A DNA stretch of 64,000 bases from Leptospira ellinghausenii (GTDB taxonomy: Bacteria; Spirochaetota; Leptospiria; Leptospirales; Leptospiraceae). The position numbers and the translations under genes were made by a program. A model generated the notes under the pieces. That model ran no database searches. It was not told the origin of the DNA and saw only the letters and a list, made by a program, of their open reading frames with translations. Numbering within the stretch: position 1 is the stretch's first letter; every line of letters starts with the position of its first letter. Location of the stretch: positions 1,364,001 to 1,428,000 of the forward strand of contig NZ_BFAZ01000009.1 in assembly GCF_003114815.1 (NCBI RefSeq), in the 5' to 3' direction. Positions 56,989 through 64,000 of this stretch are shown piece after piece.

Positions 56989-57071
56989 AGATGTCAAGGA
57001 TGGACGATGGAAACCTAAAAAGAAACAACTTTTCCTATTCTTAGGAAACCTGTTTTGCAAACTGGTTCCAA

Positions 57072-59405
57072 ATGCGAAAGATCCTAACCTTCGCCCCCAT
57101 CCTTTGTTTTTGTCTCATTCAGTGTTTGAACAAATCGGAATCCCGTTTCCCAGTGGATTTGGTTTTGGAATTAAAAAATGCTAAGTCCAAATTCAAAATC
57201 GGAACAGACAATCGCATCTACCATTGGAAAAAAAATCCAGGTAGGCAAAGTGGTCTTCCCCTTTCTCGAAAATGGGAAAATACCCAGATCACCTTCAATA
57301 CAAACAAAGAGTTTTTTTTAAACCATTCCCTTGATGCGATTTATTTCCCACCGGGCCAAGAATACCAATTTACCCTTCCAAAAGGCACATACAAATTTAC
57401 ATCACTTGTTGGTTTGTTAGGCGAAAAAGAGTTCCAACCTTCTGTCTCCGGAAAATTGAAATTATATACCCAGTCCCAAATCCTCGAAGAATGGGATTTC
57501 TCTGGAACCACTAAAGAACAATGGAATAAAAAGGAAACGGTAGTTACACTCGAAGGTGATTTACGCCTCGTTTGGGAGAGTAAAGATAGTGATTTGTATA
57601 TCGGCGAACCTTTGTTATATCCAAGTGAATGGTTAGATAAATTGGTTCCTACTCAAAAACCTAAGTCGGTAATCCTCATAGTCATTGATTCTGCAAGGAA
57701 GGATTTTATTGGAGCTTACGGTTTTCGCCATTCAGTAACTCCTATCATTGATCAGATGGCAAAAGAATCAGTGTTTTTTGAAAATCCTTTTGCCAATGGA
57801 AATTGGACCAAACCTTCCATGATGTCTTTTTTCCATTCTGAATATTCGTCTAATCTTGGTTTGGGGAATTCTTGGTTTTCGACAAAACCATACCAACGAA
57901 AAGTATATTATGGCAAAAAAAGGGATAATTTAGCCAAAACCTTTCGGGAGGCCGGTTATTATTCCAAAACCATTATGAATAATGTTTTCTTTTTGGATTA
58001 TACGACTGTGGGTTTGGATTTGGGGTTTCACAATTCCTACCAAGTAGGGATGGACATTGTGGATACGGAAGTACTCACAAACCATGCGATTGAGTTTGTG
58101 ACAGAAAAAAAAGACATTCCTTATTTTTTGCATTTTAATTTGAACACACCTCATGCTTCTTATTCACCTCCCCCAGAAGATATGAAGTTTGTCAGAAGTA
58201 TCATTCCTGATTCGGAATTTTATCGATATGAATCTCCCGTGCAACGTTACTTAGGTGAGATGCATTATACGGACAGAGAAATTGGCAGGTTAATAACAAA
58301 ATTGAAAGAACTTGGAACCTATGATGAGACCATGATCATTGTGACAGGGGACCACGGGGAACTTTTTAGTCCTGAACATGATTATAGTTACCACTTCATT
58401 ATGCAAACAAGGTTTGGTCATGGGGAAACTCATTATGACGAAGAAATCAATGTGCCTTATTTTATCAAACTTCCAAAGTCCATTGTGGATAACATTGGAA
58501 AGAACACACAAATTCGAATTCCTGGACAGTCTTCTTTGTTATCACTAGCACCTACCATTTTAGGTTTTTTGGATTTATTACCTAAAAATTCGACTTACCA
58601 AGGTGTTGATTATGCATCTTGCATTCGAAACTCGACTCCTTGTCCCAAGGAAACCTATATTTATACAGAAGGACGAATGTCAGAATCTGTTAGAACGGAT
58701 CAGTATAAATACATTCGTAGGTATCCTGGTTTCACGACTGTTAGGCGAACTTCCACAGGTGAACCTCATACCATGGCAGAAGAACTTTACGACTTAAAAC
58801 AAGATCCTAAGGAGTTACGAAACTTAAGTCTTGAGACAGAAGGGGAAATTCTTCTACAACAAGCAAGAGCGGACTTCCGTAATGAAAATTTTCTCAAACG
58901 AAATGGACTTCGGATTTGGATCCCTCCTTGTGAGGAAACAGTCTGTCGTGATACTATGTCCATGAGTGTGCAAGGTTCTGTGTATGATTGGATTGCTCCT
59001 CCGACTGTCCAAATCGCTTCTGGTTCTGCAAAAACGATTTCCGTAACAAAAGAATCGAAGGATCTAAAGATTCCCAATGGTTCCAAGGAATCAAAACAGC
59101 ATTTGCCTGAGGAAATCATTCTGAGGACAGTGAACCCAGAACTCGGTGCCTTCTTCCAATTCACACGGAATGGAAAAACGATCCCTGTTCGTTTTGGAAA
59201 GTATGGTTTGGAATTCCAAAAGTCAATGACTCACATCGAAGACTTGATCCTATCGGAACGACAACCTGATGGTTTGTACGCATCACCACTTCCATGGGTT
59301 TACAACGATGGTGCTTTCAGTGGGTCAGGTGAGTCGGAAGTACAAAAAGAGATGGGAAAGGAAGTGAAAAAAATATTAGAAACCTGGGGATACATTCACG
59401 AATAA
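57072..59405 (+). CDS. Sulfatase-fold lipoprotein hydrolase/transferase
   Basis: An alkaline-phosphatase-superfamily, sulfatase-type enzyme. Metal ligands appear in VILIVIDSARKDF and IVTGDHGELF. The nucleophile position reads NWTKPSMMS, so a Thr (about 247) stands where sulfatases have formylglycine-forming Cys or Ser. This favours a phospho- or sulfo-transfer enzyme (phosphoethanolamine-transferase-like) over a classical sulfatase. Lipobox LIQC (Cys18). The N-terminal 200 residues are an extra beta domain, and the C-terminal 150 residues another. Divergent from the lipase gene. Confidence 0.85.
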   Translation: MRKILTFAPILCFCLIQCLNKSESRFPVDLVLELKNAKSKFKIGTDNRIYHWKKNPGRQSGLPLSRKWENTQITFNTNKEFFLNHSLDAIYFPPGQEYQFTLPKGTYKFTSLVGLLGEKEFQPSVSGKLKLYTQSQILEEWDFSGTTKEQWNKKETVVTLEGDLRLVWESKDSDLYIGEPLLYPSEWLDKLVPTQKPKSVILIVIDSARKDFIGAYGFRHSVTPIIDQMAKESVFFENPFANGNWTKPSMMSFFHSEYSSNLGLGNSWFSTKPYQRKVYYGKKRDNLAKTFREAGYYSKTIMNNVFFLDYTTVGLDLGFHNSYQVGMDIVDTEVLTNHAIEFVTEKKDIPYFLHFNLNTPHASYSPPPEDMKFVRSIIPDSEFYRYESPVQRYLGEMHYTDREIGRLITKLKELGTYDETMIIVTGDHGELFSPEHDYSYHFIMQTRFGHGETHYDEEINVPYFIKLPKSIVDNIGKNTQIRIPGQSSLLSLAPTILGFLDLLPKNSTYQGVDYASCIRNSTPCPKETYIYTEGRMSESVRTDQYKYIRRYPGFTTVRRTSTGEPHTMAEELYDLKQDPKELRNLSLETEGEILLQQARADFRNENFLKRNGLRIWIPPCEETVCRDTMSMSVQGSVYDWIAPPTVQIASGSAKTISVTKESKDLKIPNGSKESKQHLPEEIILRTVNPELGAFFQFTRNGKTIPVRFGKYGLEFQKSMTHIEDLILSERQPDGLYASPLPWVYNDGAFSGSGESEVQKEMGKEVKKILETWGYIHE

Positions 59406-59453
59406 TTGCTCGTAGGGAATATGGCTTTTTCCTTAGTCTAATTACACAGTTCT

Positions 59454-60722
59454 ATGAAAGATACCTTTATCGCTCCTCGTTTTGAATTTCCTGTTGCTTT
59501 GGGATTGGATTTGGGTTTTCCCATTCTCACAAAACTTTTGTTTAACTTGGATGGAGTGGTGATTTCCAAAGATGATGAACTTCGTCTGAAAGAAACAAAA
59601 GACAAACGAGTTGTATATCTTTTTAACCAACCCACTGATATGGAATCCATCATCGCTTATCAAGTTGCCAATTCCATTGGAACAAGATTTCATTATATGG
59701 CATCACGAAGTATTTTCAATTGGGGATTTGGAATTGTAGGCGAACTCATCAAACGTGTTGGAGCATTTTCTGTTTTACATGGAAGTTCCAATCGGAAGAT
59801 GATTCGAACCACCAAACAAATATTATCCGAAAATGGCGGAAAACTCGTTATGTATCCTGAAGGGATCATGTCAGGAGAAAATGATAATTTGGTTTCCTTT
59901 TTACCGAGTACGGCCCAACTCATTTATTGGGGTTTGGAAGAAGCCAAAAAAAAGGATCCCCATGCGGAACTTTATTTACAACCAACCTTTGTGAAATATA
60001 AAATTTCTGGCACAAGAGATTCCATATTAAAAGACATTGAAACATCATTATCACGGATTGAACGTAAGTTAAAGTTGTACCCAGGTGGAAGGACAGTGCT
60101 TCGCAGATTTTTGACTGTGGGTCGTGTCATGTTAGAAGAAACGGAATTTGAACTTGGGATCCCAAAATCAGAAATCAATGGAAAGGATTTTGATTATCGA
60201 TTGGGAAGGGCAAGGCACACTGCATTAAACCTTGCAGGTCAAATTTTACAGATCAAATTCCAAGATTCAGACAATGCCATCCAAAAGATCCGAATATTAT
60301 TCCATGCTTTGGATCGAATCGATGCGGGGATACCTTTGGAATCTACCCCCAAACACCTAACGGATCAAAATATCCGTAGAGCCAAACAATTGGTTGAGAC
60401 AGCATATGCATTTCTCATCACCCAACCAAAAAATCTCATCCAATGGCCATCTGCAGAACGCCTCATGGAATGGATATGTAGTTTTGAAAGGCATATATTC
60501 GGAAAATCAGAAATGAGAGCAAAAAAAGCGTATGTTTACGCATCACGTTCCATTCCTCTTGCTACTTATTTTGAAAAATACAAAACAAACAAAAAAGATA
60601 GTTACCATTTGTTACTTGGTGATATCAGAAAGGAAATGGAAAAACTGATGGAACGTGGGAAAAAGGAAAGTGAACCTTTGGTCCCACCATACTCTGTAGG
60701 ACTAGATTTACAAATTGGTTAA
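59454..60722 (+). CDS. PlsC-related acyltransferase-like protein with altered HX4D motif
   Basis: An acyltransferase-superfamily protein of 422 residues. Motif I, normally NHX4D, reads FNQPTDMES, so Gln59 and Glu64 replace His and Asp. Motif III YPEGIMSGEND is kept (about 138). The C-terminal 200 residues are a helical extension (VETAYAFLITQPKNLIQW). It may be non-catalytic or use another base. The stop overlaps the convergent OmpA-family gene by four bases. Confidence 0.75.
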   Translation: MKDTFIAPRFEFPVALGLDLGFPILTKLLFNLDGVVISKDDELRLKETKDKRVVYLFNQPTDMESIIAYQVANSIGTRFHYMASRSIFNWGFGIVGELIKRVGAFSVLHGSSNRKMIRTTKQILSENGGKLVMYPEGIMSGENDNLVSFLPSTAQLIYWGLEEAKKKDPHAELYLQPTFVKYKISGTRDSILKDIETSLSRIERKLKLYPGGRTVLRRFLTVGRVMLEETEFELGIPKSEINGKDFDYRLGRARHTALNLAGQILQIKFQDSDNAIQKIRILFHALDRIDAGIPLESTPKHLTDQNIRRAKQLVETAYAFLITQPKNLIQWPSAERLMEWICSFERHIFGKSEMRAKKAYVYASRSIPLATYFEKYKTNKKDSYHLLLGDIRKEMEKLMERGKKESEPLVPPYSVGLDLQIG

Positions 60723-62119
60723 TCGAGAACGAGTGTGATTTCTACCCTTCTGTTTTTATGACGATTTTCTTCTGAGTCGTTTGGAGCAATAGGTAAATCA
60801 TCAGCATACCCTCGAAAGGAAATTTGTTTTTCATCCATTTTGTAATTATCAACTAATGAATGTAAAACGGACTTTGCTCTTTCTTCTGATAATTTTTGAT
60901 TGTACTCTTTTTTTCCAATATTGTCGGTGTGACCAGAAACTCTGATTTCTCGATCTGGGTATTTTTTTAAAATTTCTGCAATTTTGGCAACTGCGGATTC
61001 TGCATCTGGTTTTAATTTGCTATCATTAAAATCAAATAAAATGGAATCCAATGAAAACACGATCCCATCTTCCGAAGTACGTACTTTTACAGGCAATTGG
61101 TCTGCAATTTTGTTTGGGTCTTCACCTTCCGTAACTGGAGTGGATATAGAATTTGGATCTGGATTTTGATTCGTGATCAAAGTTCCTGTTGGCTCTCCCA
61201 TCCCATTTGGTTTTCCATTCCCTGGACTATAGGCAGGTGTAATCCGAAGTCCGTTTGGTAATCCATCTTTAGTATAACCAACAATCAAATCATTTAAGAT
61301 ATCTTCACGAATGGACTCTTTATCTTTCGCATTCACTTGGTTCCGTAAAAAATAAACTCCTTTGATATGAAAGTTTGCTTCTTGGACTGTGCCATTTGGA
61401 TAAATGAATGTATAAGAAAGTTTAACTTCTTTGAATTCAGGAACACCTTTGGTTGCATTGAAAAAAACAGTTCCTGTTGCAAAACCAAATATCTTATAAG
61501 GAACGTTAGGTGCCATTTTCTCTGATTCAGATTTTGTATAAAAAATAGGGTATGTGTATGTGATTTTTTCACAATTGCCTGAATAGTTCCCTTCTTTCCA
61601 GGGAAAAATTCCTTGGAAGGTATATTCGGGTGTGACTTTGACTCGGATACGTTCACTAGAAAAGTCGAAGGACTCTTCTGCTGGTAATTTCCAAACGTCA
61701 GATACAGAAACTGCATTTTCAGGGAAGGATGGAAAACTACGAAGGTTGGGCATGATAAATTCGTTTGGTACTTCATAACGACCATTTCGAAAGAGTGTAA
61801 AATCTGATAAAAATTCTTTGTCCTTCCAAAAAGGACCTGATGTTTTACCGTACCTCATATAAGTATCAAACCAAGCATTCACCAAACAAGAGTCTTGCGA
61901 ACATTGTTTTGTTTTCATCACTACCCGGTTTTTATCTTCTCGTTCTACGGTTTTTGTTCCTACACGAAAAAAAACATCATGGTATTCATTTAGTTCCAAT
62001 ACTTGATTGTTGGTCCATTTCCATTGGAACTGGGTTTTTTCAGGCGGGCCTGCAAACAAATCCAAAAATGGCAGGATTGTTACAAAACAAATGAGGATCG
62101 ATTGGACTTTGGTCTTCAC
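60719..62119 (-). CDS. OmpA-family envelope protein
   Basis: A signal peptide (ILICFVTILPFLDLFAG) leads to a long N-terminal beta-rich domain (about 25-330), then a Pro/Asn linker and a C-terminal OmpA-like peptidoglycan-binding domain. The latter has IRVSGHTDNIGKKEYNQKLSEERAKSVLHSLV and FRGYADDLPIAPND then NRRVEITLVL, with Asp/Arg that bind diaminopimelate. GTG start 62119. It links the outer membrane or periplasm to the murein layer. Confidence 0.9.
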   Translation of the reverse strand: MKTKVQSILICFVTILPFLDLFAGPPEKTQFQWKWTNNQVLELNEYHDVFFRVGTKTVEREDKNRVVMKTKQCSQDSCLVNAWFDTYMRYGKTSGPFWKDKEFLSDFTLFRNGRYEVPNEFIMPNLRSFPSFPENAVSVSDVWKLPAEESFDFSSERIRVKVTPEYTFQGIFPWKEGNYSGNCEKITYTYPIFYTKSESEKMAPNVPYKIFGFATGTVFFNATKGVPEFKEVKLSYTFIYPNGTVQEANFHIKGVYFLRNQVNAKDKESIREDILNDLIVGYTKDGLPNGLRITPAYSPGNGKPNGMGEPTGTLITNQNPDPNSISTPVTEGEDPNKIADQLPVKVRTSEDGIVFSLDSILFDFNDSKLKPDAESAVAKIAEILKKYPDREIRVSGHTDNIGKKEYNQKLSEERAKSVLHSLVDNYKMDEKQISFRGYADDLPIAPNDSEENRHKNRRVEITLVLD

Positions 62120-62225
62120 TTTGCAAAGATCGGGGTTTTTTTCGAAAAACTGAGAGGTGTTTTGGAAAAAACAACGGGTTTTTGCGATTGACGGAGGATT
62201 GAATTTGGGCTTTACCTGATTTACG

Positions 62226-63143
62226 ATGAAAAACCTTTCTCTGCTTTTTTACATTTTGATTACAATTAATTTTGTCGCATGTAAGGACAAACAAACCCTT
62301 AAAGTGGCTGGATCAGAAACCATGAATAGTATGATGCGATTTTTGGGTACTGAATATGAGAAGGTCAATTCAAATGTTCGTGTAACAGTCGAAGGTGGTG
62401 GTTCGGAATCTGGAATTGACCGATTACGAAAAGGAGAAATTGATATGGCAGTTTCTTCGCGGGCACTTAACCAAGCTGAGTATGATGATTTACGAAAAAC
62501 TGGAAACTTGGAAATTGTTCGTCTTGCTTACGATGGTGTGGCACTTGTTGTGAATCCAAACAATCCAGTTTCAAAACTCCACTTGGTCCAAACATCTGAT
62601 ATTTTTTCAGGGAAAATCAAAAACTGGAAAGAAGTGGGAGGCCAAGATGCACCCATTTCCATCGTGATTCGAAATGACAAATCTGGTACACAAGACTACT
62701 TTCAAAATCATATTTTAAAAAGAAGGGATTTGGGTGAGAAAGAATTTAATGCCTTCAAATCCAACGTGTTTTCACCCAATGCCAAAATTGTGAAGGACAA
62801 TGCTGAAATGGCAAAGTACATTCAAGAAAATCCAAATAGCATCGGTTATATGGGAATGGGTTCTGCTCTTGTGGATCACAAAGATAAGTTAAAAGCACTT
62901 GAGTATGCAAAAACATCATCAAAAGATGAACCATACGTGACTCCATCCATTCGAAATGTTTATGATCGTAAATACAAACTAGCTCGGGAATTATTTATCA
63001 TCTATAAAACAGACCAAGGCGATAAAATTGATGCCTTTGTTACGTATCTCACAAGCGAACAAGGGCAGGTGGCAGTATTACAATCAGGGTATCTAAGATC
63101 TTCCTTGCCCGAAGTGGAAGTTTCCGCGGAGCCAGTGAAGTAG
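62226..63143 (+). CDS. PstS-like phosphate-binding lipoprotein
   Basis: A periplasmic solute-binding protein of the PstS/phosphate ABC family, lipid-anchored (lipobox FVAC, Cys20). Phosphate-site motifs: VAGSETMNSMMRFLG, EGGGSESGIDRLRKGEIDMAVSSR, IRNDKSGTQDYFQ and IGYMGMGSALV. No permease genes are adjacent, so it is an orphan binding protein or part of phosphate signalling. Divergent from the OmpA-family gene. Confidence 0.93.
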   Translation: MKNLSLLFYILITINFVACKDKQTLKVAGSETMNSMMRFLGTEYEKVNSNVRVTVEGGGSESGIDRLRKGEIDMAVSSRALNQAEYDDLRKTGNLEIVRLAYDGVALVVNPNNPVSKLHLVQTSDIFSGKIKNWKEVGGQDAPISIVIRNDKSGTQDYFQNHILKRRDLGEKEFNAFKSNVFSPNAKIVKDNAEMAKYIQENPNSIGYMGMGSALVDHKDKLKALEYAKTSSKDEPYVTPSIRNVYDRKYKLARELFIIYKTDQGDKIDAFVTYLTSEQGQVAVLQSGYLRSSLPEVEVSAEPVK

Positions 63144-63173
63144 GGGATAGGGTTATCAAATTAATTTTTTGAC

Positions 63174-64000
63174 CTAGTATACCAAAACTCTATTATTGCT
63201 ATAATCGGAGATATACATCCGACCTTCCTTGTCAAAATGGACATGGCTTGGTCGATATAAGTTTTGCGCTGTGGGAGAACCCACCCCACAAGCGCCGTTG
63301 TTATTATCTGCACCACAATTTAGATTTCCAAATTGGCCAACAACAGCTGACGCAATCATACCAGAGCTCAAGGTAGTTTTTGGATAAACTAGTACGCGGT
63401 GTGCATTTAGATCAGCTACAAATAAATTTTCACTTTGGTCTAATGCAACTGCGACAGGATTATTCAATCCGTTATTTGAAGTAGAGGCGACACCTGAAGT
63501 AAAGTTAGGTTGGCCATACACCCTAGTCGCAACATTTGAACCTCTTGGATAATAAACCACTCGATTGTTTGATGTATCTGCTATATAAACTCCACCTTCA
63601 AAATCGGAGACCACTCCCTGATTTGAATTGAGGCCACCTGAAGATGTGGTTGCTCCATTACTAACAAAATCTGGCTGGCCATAAACTTCTGTTGCTACAT
63701 TTGAATCTTTTGGGAAATATAACACACGGCTATTCCCTGCATCTGAAACAAAAACACCACCTCTACTATCTAAGTGGATTCCAATCGGGGTGTAGAGATT
63801 TGAATTTGAAGTCACTCCACCACCAGGTGTGACAAAGTCGGGAACACCGATCGCACGAAATGGAACTGTGTTTTGATTGGCATAAATTAAGATTCTTCGG
63901 TTTACATTTGTATCTGCTATGAATAGATTATTTGCTTCATCTAAAACTAAGCCACGGGGACTGTTTAACGTTGACGCTGCAATTGAACCAAGTGGTGTAC
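63174..64000 (-). CDS. NHL-repeat protein (5' end missing)
   Basis: The frame is open to the right edge (275 codons plus stop), so the N-terminus lies outside. At least five NHL-type propeller units are visible, each with a strand such as LFIADTNVNRRILIYANQ, VFVSDAGNSRVLYFPKDS, VYIADTSNNRVVYYPRGS, LFVADLNAHRVLVYPK and MYISDYSNNRVLVY. GQPNF/GQPDF linkers occur between repeats. It is a beta-propeller probably exported in full length; ligand unknown. Confidence 0.85.
   Translation of the reverse strand, partial: TPLGSIAASTLNSPRGLVLDEANNLFIADTNVNRRILIYANQNTVPFRAIGVPDFVTPGGGVTSNSNLYTPIGIHLDSRGGVFVSDAGNSRVLYFPKDSNVATEVYGQPDFVSNGATTSSGGLNSNQGVVSDFEGGVYIADTSNNRVVYYPRGSNVATRVYGQPNFTSGVASTSNNGLNNPVAVALDQSENLFVADLNAHRVLVYPKTTLSSGMIASAVVGQFGNLNCGADNNNGACGVGSPTAQNLYRPSHVHFDKEGRMYISDYSNNRVLVY

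Overview
The window is about 64 kb of AT-rich bacterial chromosome with dense, short-gapped genes and no tRNA, rRNA, insertion sequence or CRISPR array that I could see. The gene set points to a spirochaete of the genus Leptospira, probably an environmental (saprophyte-like) species. The supporting genes are flgN-flgK-flgL-fliW-csrA in one operon, many lipoproteins with loose LxxC-type lipoboxes, a fused B12-dependent acyl-CoA mutase, a GcvT-H-P cluster, a stand-alone Crp/Fnr-like protein and GC-rich hairpin repeats between genes. The genus call is inference from gene content and style, not from a marker gene.

Layout. 1-3.9 kb: partial PilZ/GAF-like protein, an exported protein translationally coupled to aat, a lipoprotein coupled to an Mpo1-like membrane protein, a small zinc-finger protein behind a strong hairpin, and a 59-residue DUF1289 protein. 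4-8.4 kb: late flagellar operon ending in the FliW/CsrA switch. 8.5-13.6 kb: acyltransferase, OsmC protein, then on the minus strand a rhodanese-like protein, a GH31 lipoprotein of sulfoquinovosidase type and a phosphoesterase. 13.7-18.4 kb: an exported protein, an HtrA-like protease and a degenerate protease-like paralogue in overlapping frames, then a receiver-histidine-kinase-ATPase fusion. 18.4-23.6 kb: beta-barrel outer-membrane protein, flippase, PAP2 phosphatase and PlsC (envelope lipid and glycan genes). 23.7-27.1 kb: icmF. 27.1-32.1 kb: voltage-sensor-like membrane protein and an exported papain-family protease with fibronectin-like repeats plus its coupled partner. 32.1-38 kb: dihaem cytochrome c, thioredoxin-like ferredoxin and the glycine cleavage genes.

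38-49.4 kb: quinone-oxidoreductase-like MDR, a 24-residue lysine/alanine histone-like micro-protein with its own terminator, a Suppressor-of-fused-domain protein with a coupled small partner, AlkB-like dioxygenase, DUF4269 nucleotidyltransferase, NAD-dependent reductase, gamma-glutamyltransferase lipoprotein, metallo-beta-lactamase-fold lipoprotein, DJ-1/PfpI protein, Crp/Fnr-like regulator and thioredoxin. 49.5-54.3 kb: five same-strand genes for a discoidin-like lipoprotein, a multi-pass membrane protein, VanW, a VanX-type D-Ala-D-Ala dipeptidase and a WG-repeat protein, which look like a cell-wall or envelope module. 54.3-64 kb: a repeat with a truncated gene remnant, HadA/HadB-like dehydratases with a lipase, a sulfatase-fold lipoprotein, an unusual acyltransferase, an OmpA-family protein, a PstS-like lipoprotein and a partial NHL-repeat protein.

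The most notable non-coding signals are a perfect inverted repeat that encloses the icmF start codon, a 10-bp-arm palindrome in front of trxA, two stacked palindromes in front of the DJ-1 gene, an RBS-covering hairpin after csrA, and two families of GC-rich intergenic repeats, each with two copies in this window. The best candidates for undescribed systems are the protease/pseudoprotease triad, the papain-like protease with its basic exported partner, the SUFU-domain bicistron and the VanW-VanX envelope cluster.
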